Shown here piece after piece: positions 12,322 to 25,181 of a stretch of DNA of 64,000 nucleotides (position 1 is the first letter of the stretch; each line of letters starts with the position of its first letter). The translations under genes were made by a program, and so were the position numbers. Below the pieces are notes generated by a model. The model made no database searches. It was not told where the DNA came from and saw only the letters and a program-made list of their open reading frames with translations. Source of the DNA: Parasponia andersonii (lineage: Eukaryota > Streptophyta > Magnoliopsida > Rosales > Cannabaceae); the NCBI GenBank assembly GCA_002914805.1, contig JXTB01000132.1:405303-469302 (forward strand). Direction: 5' to 3'.

Positions 12322-12914
12322 GGTTGCCAATTCAATAAGTATTTTTTTTTTATCCGTTGAATCACCGTCTAATGATGATCCAATGGTTATAATGAAATGT
12401 ATGAAAAGACGTGTATCATTAATGATCTTTTTCTCTCTTATTTTTTACAATAAAAAAATGTGTATGCTAAATTTTCATTGGCCAAATTGATACCTATGCA
12501 CATGTAAAAAAAAAAAAACTACTGGATTAGTGCCCATATATATATATATATACACGTATGATTACCTTAATGAACCTGTTAAGGTTGATATCCTTAGGGA
12601 GGTTACTTCTATGTAATTGTAGAACTAATGATGGCTTATAATCAGGGTGTATATTTTGTAGTGACATATAGTTTTATTCACTACCTTACTAACCTTAGTA
12701 GCTTAGTCAGTGCTTCTTTGTCGTAGGTGAAAGTGAAAAAAAAAAAAAAAAAAAAAAAAGCCAAACTGTGAGCGTGGAGCCTATCATGGTGTAAAGTACA
12801 TATGGACCGACCGTAGACAAATATTCAAAGAAGTGGTGTTTTCATTAAAGGTTTATAAATGACTCACTCCGTTGTATTTCAGATTTCTACATAATTATAT
12901 GATATTCTATATAT
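12034..12914. other. Unassigned AT-rich DNA with microsatellites
   Basis: I see no gene here. The stretch holds an ATT microsatellite at about 12285-12314 and a 25-bp poly-A run near 12735-12759. It flanks the hAT end at 12033. Confidence 0.5.
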
Positions 12915-13085
12915 GCCAATTGAGGCTAGCTCAGTTAGTCTAAGGCATAAGAGATGTGTGTATGAGTTTGGAGAGGTCTGGGGTTCAAACCTTAGTAGTT
13001 GACAGGTGTATGAGTTATTTTCTTTTACCTTTGTAATAAGTGGTGACCATTAGTTAAGTCCCACTTTTAAAAAAATATATAGTAC
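12915..13085 (+). mobile_element. tRNA-derived SINE (about 170 bp)
   Basis: RNA polymerase III promoter boxes are present: an A box (TAGCTCAGTTAG) at 12927-12938 and a B box (GGTTCAAACC) at 12982-12991. The spacing suits a tRNA-related head. The 3' end has an A-rich tail near 13070-13085. The 9-bp direct repeat TCTATATAT flanks the element at 12906-12914 and 13086-13094, as expected for LINE-mediated insertion. I cannot assign it to a named SINE family. Confidence 0.75.
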
Positions 13086-13480
13086 TCTATATATTATGAA
13101 TATAACTATTTAAAAAGTTTTTGAAAAATCATAATTTTCGGAATTCTTTAATTAACGCCTCTCTCGTCGAGTTTTTTGTTAAATGTGTTCCAATGCTTGT
13201 AACAACAAGGAGGATGTCTACTTTTGTGGAGATCCTAGATATTTAGAATTCGAGAGTCAAGGTAAATCACGGAAAAAAAAAAAAAAAAGTAAAGATTGTA
13301 GACATTATATGCTTCATTAAACCATGAAGGAATCAAATAGACATATAATTTATTCAATTTAAACTATTTTTTTTTAAATGTGATGACAGAAGTATTGAGA
13401 AATTAAGGTTTCAATCTTACTCGCTCTACTCTTATTTTGAAGATAACGAACATTTGATTTAGTCCTAATGTTTTAACTTG
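13086..13480. other. Unassigned intergenic DNA
   Basis: I see no gene here. There is a poly-A run near 13272-13288. The exact left border of the adjacent copia LTR is not determinable by eye and may lie in this stretch. Confidence 0.4.
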
Positions 13481-15171
13481 ACTGTGTAGTGAAATAGCTT
13501 TAAAAGTTCTAACTCAAATTAATCAAGGAATCAAGCTTGAAGATAGATGCATATTGGAGTTATTAAAATCAAGCTTGAAAATAGACAATCAAGATACAAG
13601 ACCTTCCTTAAATATAGTATATTCATATTTAGTCTTGTATTTGATTTAGTTCATTGCACATAAATTCTCTTTGTATTGGCTCATACTTTTCAAAAGAGTT
13701 TTCAAACTATCTTAAACGTAAAATGGTTATTTTATTATAGAAGTTTGAAAATAAAAAATAATAATTTTGAATAGGAAAAATATTCTTTAAAATATGATTT
13801 CTTAAGTTTAAATAAGTTACAAATATATTTAAAATCATGATTATTTGAAATAGATTTAAAAGAAGATTTTCTATTTGCAAATAAGAATGTGTTTTAGGAT
13901 GAACACTTTCTAAATTATTACTAAATATATTTGTGAAACTAAAACAAGTTTGTAATAGCCAAAATATTCTTTTCAAATTGAATTGTAATGTTTTTAAAGT
14001 GTTTAAAACAAGTTTAGAAATCAATTTTTGAAAAACCCCAAAAGTTTTCTCAATTTGAGAAATGCCAAAAATCTTGTCAAAGTTTGAAAAATGACCAAAA
14101 ATGAATTTGGTCAGCCAAAATATGTTTTGGTCGACCAACAATGACTTTAGTCGACAAGAGTTGGCCAAAAATGACCGTTAGAGTAGATATGACGTGTTAA
14201 ACTCTAATGGCTATATTTTCGATCGACCAGCTTTAGTTTTAGTCGAACAAATATTTGGCAGAAAGCTAACAACAACTATAAATGGCTAGTTTTCTTGGAT
14301 ATCTATATATAGAGCCTCATTTGATGGCATTTAAGATAAGAGCATGAACCTAAATTGATATTCATCCACTCTCAAAATGTCTTAGCCTATTTTCACATCA
14401 ATTACACTTTTAAATCATATTGAGCCAATCTTAGAGCATTCATTGTGCATTATTCTCAAATCTCCTAAGCCAAAATTATATTAATTACTTTATGAGGAGA
14501 GTTTGCGAGTGTGTTCACTCCTATATTATAAAACCATTTGAGTTGAGGTGAGATTGGTACCAAAGTCATAAACAACTTGTACACAGGTGAGGTTAGCACC
14601 AGATTCATAAAAAATCCGATTTAGATGAGGTTGCCACCAAAGTCTAAACAACCCATGAGTTAATGGTATTAGCATTATTGTCTAAATAATCCATTGAGGT
14701 GAGATTATTACTGGAATCAAAACAATCTGAGGTTAGGTGTAATAGAGCCGAATTCAAGACTATTGTAAAGGCTAGGGTGTCCTCATAATCTTGATCCGAT
14801 AGTCACTCTATTTGTACAAGGGTCGGTCAAGCCCATAATCTTGATCCGATAGTCGAAAGCTCAAAGGAAATTGTCGAGGACTAGGGACATAGGTAAATCG
14901 TCATGTTTATCAAACCTCATAATAACCGAGTTTGTATTTTCTCTATCTATATACTCTTTATTTTAATACAAGCTATTTGATTGTATGTTTGATTTTTTTT
15001 GTACTTAATTAACTTAGTATTATTGTTATATATTTGATATTATTGTTCATTTAGCCTCAAAGTTTCAAAATAGTGGTCTATGGAATAACATAGTTGAAAA
15101 GTTTCTTAAAATGTTTTAAAACCCAATTCACCTCCTTCTTCGGTTATCAATATTGGGCTAATAATAGCTAA
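13480..15171 (+). repeat. 5' LTR of the copia element (left border uncertain)
   Basis: Its 3' part (14735-15171) aligns with 23257-23727, sharing CATAATCTTGATCCGATAG, AAAATAGTGGT and the terminal GGGCTAATAATA. An internal segment near 13905-14010 aligns with 17345-17453. The inner border is set by the primer-binding site at about 15176. The left border is only estimated. Confidence 0.65.
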
Positions 15172-15174
15172 AAA

Positions 15175-15188
15175 TTGGTATCAGAGCT
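15175..15188 (+). other. Primer-binding site of the copia element
   Basis: The sequence TTGGTATCAGAGCTTGG directly follows the LTR end and matches the initiator-Met tRNA primer site used by most plant Ty1-copia elements. Confidence 0.75.
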
Positions 15189-16640
15189 TGGTGCTCAATT
15201 TTAAAAGACTTAACCATCTTGAGATGACTAACCAAACTAATTTTCAAAATCTTTCAAATGAGGGGTTTTCAACTAGACCACTATTTTTCAATCGTATTGA
15301 CTACAATATTTGGAAAATGAAAATACTTAAATTTCTTAAATTTATGGGTGATGATTTATTGAATATTATTGTTTAAAATCCATATATTCCTAGAAAAATA
15401 GTTGATGATAAACTAGTTGAAAAAGAATTGAATGAATATGACGATTTTGACAAAATCATATTTTTTAGGAATGGATATACTTTGCATTGTTTGTTATGTA
15501 GTCTAGATATAAATATTTAAAATAATGTACGACTGGCTACTAGCTCATATGAAATGTGGAAAATACTTGAAAGCTCTTTTGAAAATACAAGTCAAATTAA
15601 AGAAAGTAAATTTAGTATGCTTGTGCATAAATATGAGTTATTTGAAATGAATAATGATGAATCTATTACTCAAATGATTATAAGATCTACTAACATCAAT
15701 AATGATCTTCATATTCTTAGAAAAACTTATAGCAATACCGAAATGGTAACAAAGGTTCTAAAAACCTTAACAAAGACATATCAAAAGGATGTAGTTGCTA
15801 TCTAAGAAAAAAAAGATGTCATCAATGTTCCTGTAGAAGAACTCATCAAATTTCTCATTTCTCTTGAAACTATGATGATCAAGAATAAAAATCAAAATAA
15901 GGAAAAGGAAAGCAATAAAAGAGATCAAGAAGATAATTATGATGATCAAGAATAAAAATCAAAATAGGGAAAAAGAAAGCAATAAAAGAGATCAAGAAGA
16001 TAATATGTACTTCATGGCAATAGAAAATGAGATAAGCTCACTTGTACCTAAAAATAAATTTCATGATGTTAGTGATACTAATTGTGAGTTTAGTGATAGT
16101 GATTGTAATTTATCATATGAAAACTTGTTGAATGATTTCAATAATTTATACAAAAACTATGAAAAACTCATTTTCAAGAATAATGCTCTCAAAAAGGAAA
16201 TTTTTAGTTTGTCAAAAACGGTTGAAGAGTTCACTAAAGGAACGGAAGTGAAATTGCCTTGAAGTATTTGTGACATTTTGTCAAAAGAAAATGCTTCCTT
16301 AAATGACAAGATTTTTAACTTGACTAAAATTATCCACAAATTTATAAATGGAAAGAAAAATTTTGGTATAATGCTTGGTAGATAAAAATGTGTTTTTGAC
16401 AAAAAAGTATTGGGTATAAATTTTCTATAAAACAAAAATACTCAAAAACTATTTTGTGAAAGCTAGTACTAGTAATACTAAGCATACTTTTACTTATTGA
16501 AATCAAAATGGACATACTAGTTTCTCATACTTTGTAAAAAAAAAAATACATACTTTGGTAGAAAACTAGTTTGGGTATCAAAATGATCTCGAACTAATCC
16601 CTAAGGACCCAAAGTTACGTGTGTACCAAAAATCTAAATT
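15188..16640 (+). pseudogene. copia gag remnant (UBN2-type)
   Basis: The first block near 15240-15376 resembles the copia gag head (RPLFFNRIDYNIWKMKI). The block 15554-15805 carries the UBN2-type core (WKILESSF, KESKFSMLVHKYELFEM, VLKTLTKTYQKDV). A hydrophilic coiled segment follows at 15939-16262. A tandem duplication of 67 bp lies at 15871-15937 and 15938-16004. The gene is broken, and no convincing protease, integrase or reverse transcriptase follows before 17340. Confidence 0.75.
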
Positions 16641-17344
16641 TGAATCTTTATTATAGGTACAAGCAAGAAAGTAGTTTCTCCAAGAATTTGATCAATAACT
16701 TCACCAAGCTCTGAATTTTCACAAAAAAATAATGGTAGATATTTCATTTTTAGAGACAGCACGAAGGCAAGATCATTGGCATAAATAATATCGTTAACAA
16801 TTCTTTGCTTATCTTTTAAAATATCTTGCTAAAAATATAATATGCTTAATTTTTGTCAATCATGTGATTAAGTTATTGCGTTTTTCTTTTATTCTTTCAA
16901 ATACTCAATTTGAAAATTTTAAACAAATGAGATAATATCTTTTGATTAAAAATATATATATTATTTTGAAAAAGTTTTCAAGTCGAGATAAATTTTGTTT
17001 TACTTTAATAAATTTTGTTTTGCTTTAAAAGATATTGATTATGGCATATAAAACTTAGATATGCTAGTATGCGTACAAGTTCAAAACTTTACTAAAAGAA
17101 TCTTGTTATGGCTCGTCTAGTCTAATTTTTGAAAATGACTAGATTTATAAAGTATGTTATTTGAAAAGTGAATATATTTTTTATTCTCTTGAGGTACTTG
17201 ATTATTTTGTTTAAAAAAAAAAGAATTTACATTATTTTCTTTATTGGTTTTGAAATGGCTTTGACTATGTCAAATGCAAATCTTTTACTAAAATATTTTT
17301 AGGCCAAAATCATCAACATTGTTTGTTATGATTTAAACCGGGTA

Positions 17345-17453
17345 TTGATTAGAATTAACCTTCTAAATTATTATTAAATATCTTTGTGAAACTAAAATAA
17401 GTTTGCAATAGCCAAAAATATTCTATTCAAATTGACTTCTAATGTTTTTAAAG
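17345..17453 (+). repeat. Left piece of the copia 3' LTR
   Basis: It aligns with about 13905-14010 of the 5' LTR (CTTCTAAATTATT, TTTGTGAAACTAAAA, GCAATAGCCAAAA). The match ends near the word TTTTTAAAG, where Ty3-gypsy pol sequence begins. The missing part of the LTR, equivalent to 14010-14735, is gone together with the 5' half of the gypsy insert. Confidence 0.65.
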
Positions 17454-17469
17454 TATTGATTTTCAAAAT

Positions 17470-19484
17470 TGCTACACCCCTCACATCCCTTATAAAAAAA
17501 GGAAAGAAATATGAATGGACGGAGAAGTATGAAGAAAGCTTCCAAGAATTGAAGAATAGGCTTAGCAGTGCACCTATACTTACCATCCCATCAAACGAAG
17601 AATAGTTCAACATATATAGTGATGCATCGAATTTGGGACTAGGACCAGTACTAATGCAAAATGGAAAGGTCGCGGCATATGGTTCTCGACAATTAAAGGA
17701 GCACGAGAAAAACTACCCGACTCATGATCTAGAACTTGCTGCTATAGTATTCGCTCTCAAACTTTGGCGACACTACTTATACGGGGTTCAATGTTGAATC
17801 TACACCGATCATAAAAGCCTGAAGTACATAATCACTCAGAAAGAGTTGAACATGAGGCAGTGTAGATAGCTTGAGTTAGTTAAGGATTATAATTGTGAAA
17901 TCTTGTACCACCCAGATAAGGAAAACAGGATTGCATATGCGCTAAACAGAAAAAAGACTTCAACTCTGATGTCAACAAAAGCCTTACCTAAGCCTTTACA
18001 AGAGGATATAAAAAACGTCGGTTTAGAGTTAATAATAGGTAAATTGTCTATATTAACTCTTAAACCAAATATTTTTTAGAACATGAAGGAAACCCAAGAG
18101 TTCGATCCTGTCTTAGCATGAATTAAGGAAGACATTGCAGTAGAAAAACCGACCGAGTTCAGTTTACCTATTATTAACTGAATGATAGATTATGCATACC
18201 TAATGATACCAAAATGAAGAATCAGATCCTTTCTGAGGCACACAAGACCCCTTATTCTGTCCAGCTTGGTGCAACTAAGATGTATAAGGATCTAAAGGAA
18301 CACTTTTGGTGGAATGGAATGAAAACTGATGTTGCTAAGTACGTACAAAGGTGCTTGATATGTCAAAAAGTCAAAGATGAACACAAGTGGCTTGCTGGAT
18401 AATTACAACCAATTGAAATTCTAGAGTGGAAATGGGAGAAAATTGCTATGGATTTTGTGGTTAGATTACCAAGAATGCCAGAAGGATACGATGCAATATG
18501 GGTGATTGTGGATCGACTAACTAAATCAATACATTTTCTACCAAAGAAAATCACTTACTCGTTGGAAAAGTTAGTTAAATTATACGTGGCTGAGATAGTC
18601 AAACTACATGGAATTTTACGAAATATCATTTCTGAACACAATAGTCGATTTACCTCTACTTTTTAGAGAAAAGTCCAAGAAGCCTTAGGTACAAAGCTAA
18701 ATTTTAGCACAACTTTCCATGCTCAAACTAATGGGCAGCCAGAACGCACCATCCAAACTTTGGAGGATATGCTTAGGGCATGCGTCATGGACTTTAAAGA
18801 AGCATAGAATAAAAAGCTTCCATTGATAGAGTTCTCCTATAATAAGAGATACCGGGCCTCTATCAAGGTAGCACCGTATGAAGCACTTTATGGAAGAAGA
18901 TGTTGATTCCTAATCCATTGGTTTGAACCTAGAGAGAAATATTTAGAAACCACTGACTTCATAAAGGAAACCATTGAAATTATATAAAAAATTAGGAAAA
19001 TGATAGAAACTGCTAAGAGTAAACAGAAAAGCTATACAGACAAATGGAGAACTCCAATAGAATTCCAAGTAAGAGATGCAGTTTTTCTCAAAATAGCACC
19101 AGTAAAGGGAGTAATGCAGTTTAGAAAGAGAGAAAATTGGATCTAAGATATATTGGATCATTCGAAATTTTAGAACGTATTGGCAAAGTAGCCTATAAAT
19201 TGGCTTTACCGCTTGAACTAGTATCAGTGTATAATGTATTCTATGTATCCATGCTGAAGAAATATATCTCAGACCCGTTATATATTTTGAAGCAAGAACC
19301 TGTTGAAGTTCATGAGGACTTGACATACGAGGAGAAACCAGTGAAGATTTTGGCTCGTAAAGAAAAGACTCTTAGAAACAAGACCATACCTTTAGTTGAG
19401 GTAATATGGCGAAACCACAAGATCGAAGAGGCTACTTGGGAACGAGAAGAAGAGATGAAGGAAAAGAACCCAGAATTATTCTAA
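17470..19484 (+). pseudogene. pol remnant: RNase H, integrase, chromodomain
   Basis: RNase H is visible near 17600-17960 (a [10 protein letters not shown]-like start and an IYTDHKSLKY-like block). The integrase zinc finger lies at 18214-18402 (AHKTPYSVQLGATKMYKDL, CLICQKVKDEH). The catalytic core is at 18430-18780 (MDFVVRLPRMPEGYDAIWVI). The C-terminal tail and chromodomain end at 19484 with WRNHKIEEATWEREEEM. The family uses the chromodomain to choose chromatin targets. This copy is broken. Confidence 0.85.
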
Positions 19485-19508
19485 TTTTCGAGGAAGAAAA
19501 TTTTATAA

Positions 19509-19519
19509 GTAGAGGAGAT
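19509..19519 (+). other. Polypurine tract
   Basis: A purine-rich GTAGAGGAGAT-like run ends immediately before the LTR start TGTAACCCCC at 19520. The same arrangement is found, reversed, at 28809-28820 in the sister copy. Confidence 0.75.
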
Positions 19520-22500
19520 TGTAACCCCCTAGGAATCCCTAGACTTGCAATGTTAGTAGAATTATTATTAATAAACTTAGTGTCGAATTTTAATAAGTTT
19601 ACGTTCGCAAATACTTGAAATTATGTGTATAATATTATTTTAAGGTTAAATTTTATTACGCGAGAAAACCATAGTTAGTTTTCCTTAATAATAAATTAAT
19701 TCTATAATGATTATATTATGTATATCAATATAACCTAATTAAGAATATGATATGTTTATGTCACATTAAAAATTGTTACATTTTATAACTCAAAGTTAAT
19801 AGTTGCACCAAAATAGTACCATACCATAATTTGAATGGCTAGGATTTAAGTATACAAAGAATTAAGTAAATAAATTAATCTAAGGGTAGAAAATAAGTTG
19901 TAGAAAAAGATGAAGAATAGAAAATTCTTACCTTAGAAAGGTAACAACTTTAAATTAGTGGAATAGAAAAACAACAGGATAAAGTTAGTGGTAATTCCAA
20001 AAAAAAGAAAATATAGACAAAACTAATTGATAGCTTTTATCTCTAAAATAATTCAAAAGATAGGAAAAAGGAAAATGATAATGGAAATATTTTTTGGAAA
20101 TTAGTAGCCATAATTCAAAGTGGAAGACATAAACAAAACTAATTAGTAGTTTTTGTCTCCAAAATAATTCAAAAGTTATGAAAAAGATTAATAAAGTAGA
20201 GACTTTCTTTGGGAACTAGTGGTATTGGATTCCAAATAATTGAAAAAGGAGAAAGATTGCAGACAAAAGTAGTGGATGAGTGAAAAATAAAATAAAAAAT
20301 AAGGTAATGGAGTAGGAAAAGAATATATATTGACAAATTAGTAATAATAGTGCTTGGATTATTTGATGGAATGTGAAAGTGTGTATTATTGGATACTTCT
20401 ATGGTTGGCCTATAAATAGATCCTTCATTTGACCCGTTGCAAATCCATACTTAACCTTCCAAATACTTAGCCAAAACTATCTATGGTTTTTCAATTATCC
20501 TTTCTTAAAAAAAAATTAAAAAAAAAACTCTTTCTACCTCACTTTCTTCCAAAACCATAAGAACTATAATATTTTACTCATCATCTCTAGAAATTAAGAA
20601 TTATAATTAAGAGAAGAGAGTACCTAGTTTTGTGATTGAGACGTAAAAAAGAAGATTCAAGTTTGGAAAGTAAATATTCCCTTACCTTGATCTACTTTAG
20701 ATGTTATATAATTTACATTATGTTTAGACTTATTTTGTTGATTTCTTAAGCCTCTACATATGAATACTTCATAATAATAAAGGCTAAATAATAATAATAA
20801 TAATAATAAAATCAAAATAACTAAACACAAAAAATAAAAGATTTTTAAGTGTAAGACCCTAAAATAAAATATGCATGAAATTGAACTAAGCTTAATGATT
20901 TATACTTAGATCCTTAAGAACAGATTTTTACCTATTAAAAATACTTTCCAAAAATTAAAGATATTTGCTCAAAAGTTAAAAGGGCTAAAATGCCAAAACT
21001 TTGAATTTTTTGGTCAAAAGTGTAATTTTGACAAAATATGGGTCAAATATATGGGAAAAATATTTTAGGCGGTTTTAAAACTATATTAAAGTGTAAAAGT
21101 AAATAAAAGAAGAATCTTTAACAAAAGGATAAGCTATAACTCAATATTTACTATTGGAAGGCATAAATGTTAGAAATCTTAAGATTATGGGCAAAAATAT
21201 AAATTATATAACTTGAAATTTTGGGTTAGAAATTTGGTATAAGTATAAATAGAAAACTTTATTTTAGATCTCTAATTGGGATCAGAAAAGATTTACTTAA
21301 ATTTAAGACATGAAATCAATTGTAGGAAATAAATAATGTATGTCCCTAATTGTATTTTGCTTAAGTTTAGTGATGGGCCTAAAAAGTACGATCAATGCCT
21401 AATAATATTTAGTCTAAGTATAATTTTTGAATTTAAATCTATGTAGCCATTAGTGTGTTTGACCCATTTATCATATTATGACCCTTAATTACGAATAAAG
21501 AAATTAATCAAGAATAATTCAAAGTATTTGATGAAAATAAATATAATTAAGGAAACTTAACTGATTTAGGATGATATTAATCAAATCAACAACCAAATTA
21601 TTGATAGATTAAAAAAATCACTATGATCAAGATTAAGAAGAATTAAATCTTGTCCATCTAAGTTGAAAATATAAATTAATCAATAAATATAACATGACAT
21701 TATTTCTCAAATGTGAAGTTTTATGTTTGATCAAGATTGAATTTTAAGTGTTTTAAGCCCAATAAGTAATTAAAAGTTTTTTTAAAAAAAAAATATAAGG
21801 CCACTTTAAATTACTCTAACAAATAGAGTATGCATACGTCAAGACAAAACTTAGACCTAGACGTAAGTAATTAACGAGTGGAACTATGACAATCATATTA
21901 CGAGATAAGTATAATTTCACCCATGGTATGGATGTTTTGAAAATATTTCATGTTTAAAGTATGATATGTTTGAAATTATTTCATGTGTTAACTTGTCTTT
22001 ATATTATTATTATATGACCTATGTATAATGTATGCTTATAAAGATACATTTCCTATACTATAAAAATGATGTATGCTTACTTTACAATGTTATCATATAA
22101 AAATATTTCAGCATACTTTAACAAAGGAAATGACATGATAGTGGAATATAAGTTTGGGTTCATTGACGCTTACCCACTCATATTAAGAAAAGATTAAATA
22201 AGAAAAAAAAATTTAAAGGTATCGTACCAACCTCCACTAGGTGAGGACATTCGAGGGAAAATAAGACCGACCTCCCATAAGTAATGATTCTCGAGAAAAA
22301 TTATGTTAAGATTATGATCATGGATATTTTCAGTTAGGTCGCTCCCCTAGTTCTCCATTTGGTAGTGCACACTCGGCACGTACACCAGGGCCCATAGGAA
22401 AGATAAAAGACTTTATGATCAAGAATAAGATAAAATTATGATACAATATCTTATAATAAAGCATAAAGTATTAATTTCATAAAACAACATAATCGAACTT

Positions 22501-23256
22501 TCATAAAAGATTGTTTGTTTATAAGTAAAATATTTTGTGAGAAGTACACTGTACTTACTGAGCGAAAGTTCATTCTTTATGAGTATCCTTGTAAAGGTAC
22601 CAAAAGAAAGAAACATCTGATTTGATTGATGGGTTTGTTGAAATCAAGGCAGGGATGAATGCGAGACACGGGTAATAAAATACTGCCATTAAAATTACTT
22701 CTGCATATGTTCTTATTATGAGATAAATGATTTCAATTATGTAAGCTTGATGTTGTTTGAAAACATACTTATAACTTAGTACTTTATTTCGCAATGCATG
22801 GTTTTATTAAATTAAACTTGAAAATGTATTTCGATTAAATAGAATTTAAACAAATATTTTCAAAAGATCTAAAAGAGAAAATGTTTTGATTTAAAAAAAT
22901 GCAAAACATAACGGGTTCTATCGAAAAGACCTAAACTGTCTAAGGAGAACTTGAGACTTAAGTGGTCCATATGTGACCCCCCTTCTCACTTGGGAGCCCT
23001 TTATGGTTTTGCATTATTTAAATCACCTTAGTAAAAAGTTTATAATCAAATTTAAATAAAGGATACTTAACCATTGAGAAGCATTTTACTCGTTTTCAAA
23101 ATTTAAGTAAATAGTTAGTTATGAATATAAATCTCTTAATAAGAAATAAAACCATAAAAAAAAATTATCATGAATTTTCAGTGTCTAAATTTCTCTTTTG
23201 CAATACGTAAGCTAAGAAGGTAAGTAATTGAAGGTCTGAAAAGCCGAGTCATTATA
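19520..23256 (+). repeat. 3' LTR (about 3.74 kb) of the gypsy copy in the copia element
   Basis: It starts TGTAACCCCCTAGG after the polypurine tract and ends GAGTCATTATA. It aligns over its length with 25182-28808 on the opposite strand, and with 43033-45580, which lacks about 1 kb internally. It contains an ATA microsatellite near 20790-20815 and a TATA-like region near 20400-20470. Confidence 0.85.
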
Positions 23257-23727
23257 TTAGGCATGATAGAGCTAGAGTCAATACTATTTAAAGGCTAGGA
23301 TGTGTCCAAGAAGAGTTCACTCCATTTGTACAAAGATTGGTGAAGCCCATAATCTTGATCCGATAGTGAAAAGCTCAAAGTAAGTTGTCGAGGGATGGAG
23401 ACGTAGGCAAACTATCGTGTTTGTTGAATTTCATAAAGATTGAGTATGTATTTTCTCTATCCCTACACTCTTTACTTTAATGCAAATATGTATTTTCTCT
23501 TTCTCTACACTCTTTACTTTAATGCAAACTATTTGATTGTGTATTTGATATTTGTTGTGCTTAACTGACTTAGAATTATTGTTATATATTTGGTACTATT
23601 GTTCATTTAGCCTCAAAATTTCAAAATAGTGGTATATGGAATTACATTGTTGAAAAGTTTCTTAGAACGTTTTAAAACCTAATTCACCCCCCTTTTGGAT
23701 TATCAATCTTGGGCTAATAATAACTAA
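23257..23727 (+). repeat. Right piece of the copia 3' LTR
   Basis: It aligns with 14735-15171 of the 5' LTR and ends at the LTR terminus CTAACA. A segment around 23450-23520 (TATGTATTTTCTCT, CACTCTTTACTTTAATGCAAA) is duplicated in tandem relative to the 5' LTR. Confidence 0.75.
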
Positions 23728-24400
23728 CAGGATTGAATATGAAATCATTAACATAGGTGCAGTTAAAGTTGTATCTGAATTAGATATATGTAAAAAAAAA
23801 ATAGTTGAACAAGATTACAAATAATTAGCACATAGTCTACACTATAGGAAAATCTTTGAGACATGTGAAAAAGGCGTTAAAGTGGGCACCAAAGTGTAGA
23901 ATCAAAAATCTACAACTAAATTTATAAAGAATACATGACCACTAGTAATTCTACATTCACAAAGATGGAAAAAGTGGTTAAATAATTTAGGCTAGGCTCA
24001 TAGAACCGCCTACGTACCATGAAGGGAATAGGTCATATCTAGTTCTTATTCCCTACTAACGAATAAGAAGTTAATGAAAGTATAGTAAACATGACTATAG
24101 AGATTTTAATAGAGATCGTCTAGAGACAATGAATAGAATGCATCAAATGTACATAATAAAAAAAGAATATCATATATTTATATACAAAGTTAGACCTAAT
24201 TAGATGATCTCATAATACACAATATTAAATGAATATCATATCTAACGTAGTTGTAGAGAAATACTTACTAAATAAAGTCTGATTTGAAGTTTAAATATTC
24301 TGATAATTATAAATAATAATAACCTCTTTTTAGAAATACAAAAATCATAAAAAACATAAATACCTTTTATGTGCCACGTGGTAATAAAATGAGTGATGCA
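23728..24400. other. Unassigned AT-rich DNA
   Basis: I see no gene, domain or repeat structure here. It separates the copia element from the satellite-like block that begins near 24400. Confidence 0.4.
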
Positions 24401-25181
24401 AATTTTGACCCTAACAATACATTAATTTGTCACATCAGACGCTATGATAATCCGGTATATACTAGTTTATTATTATAGACTCAAAAATAATCCGAATACA
24501 CTCACTCGTCCCTCAGACCCTATGATAATTTAGTATACACTAGTATACTATGACGAATCACGAAATAATCGGTATACACTAACATGCCAATATGGACTCC
24601 GAAAAGATATGATGAACCATAAAATGATAAATATATATATATATAAATTCATCATGTAAGAGTATATACTAGTGTACTATGATGAACCTCCAAAACTAAT
24701 TTGTATACCAAATTTGTCCCACTCGATCCTATAATGATTCAATATTCACAAATTTGTGATGATTTTGTGTACACTAGTATACTTCGTATGCAATAATTTG
24801 TCCCATCAAACCTGGTTAAGATTTGTTATACACTAGTGTATCCTGATAAACCCTGATTGTTATAGAGTAATTTGTCCAGTTAGTCCTGTGACATATATAA
24901 TAGTAAACTATAATGGAGATAAAATGGTTGATACATTACCTAAAGGCTCAAAACTTATGAAAATTTGAGTACAAAGTACTATAACTGTCTCTAAAATTAT
25001 CTATACAGTCTAATTCATCTCTTCAAATCCTGTGATGATTCGTTTTAAACTTATATATAGTATGGTGGATCGCAAAACAATTGGTATACATAAAATTGTA
25101 TAGTGAAAACCTGTGATGATTGATTATACACTATTATATTATGATGGTCTTTGAAATAATCAGTATACACAAATTTGTCAC
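24400..25181 (+). repeat. Degenerate satellite-like array, forward polarity
   Basis: Units of about 75-90 bp recur with the words TTTGTCCCATCAGACC, CTATGATGATT, GTATACACTAGTATAC and ATGATGAACC. Clear unit starts lie near 24434, 24509, 24714 and 24800. Units are much diverged. The array stops at 25181, where the gypsy LTR begins, with GTCAC as the last 5 bp. Confidence 0.7.

Larger units (their letters stand above)
17455..23256 (+). mobile_element. Ty3-gypsy long-LTR element (Tekay/Del type), 3' half only
   Basis: The copy begins abruptly at the end of reverse transcriptase and continues through RNase H, integrase and a chromodomain tail to a polypurine tract and a 3.7-kb 3' LTR. Everything 5' of that point is missing. 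The right end at 23256 is a precise LTR terminus inside the copia 3' LTR, whereas the left end is a deletion junction. This order suggests insertion into the copia LTR followed by one deletion. It belongs to the same family as the gypsy pieces at 25182-29747 and 43033-50790. It is broken in many places. Confidence 0.85.
13480..23727 (+). mobile_element. Ty1-copia retrotransposon, broken and interrupted
   Basis: The 5' LTR (about 13480-15171) is followed by a TTGGTATCAGAGC primer-binding site and copia-type gag remnants (15188-16640). Most of pol is absent. The 3' LTR survives in two pieces, about 17345-17453 and 23257-23727, split by a Ty3-gypsy element. The LTR end near 15171 and the one at 23727 share the words GGGCTAATAATA. 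The left border is uncertain. The copy is an old fossil with many breaks. Confidence 0.75.

Noticed and set aside
12915-13085. A functional tRNA gene
   Set aside because: A and B boxes are present, but no cloverleaf can be folded. The A-rich tail and target duplication indicate a SINE.
13707-14168. Open frame of 153 codons on the minus strand
   Set aside because: It lies in the AT-rich copia LTR, has a phenylalanine- and leucine-rich composition and no domain.
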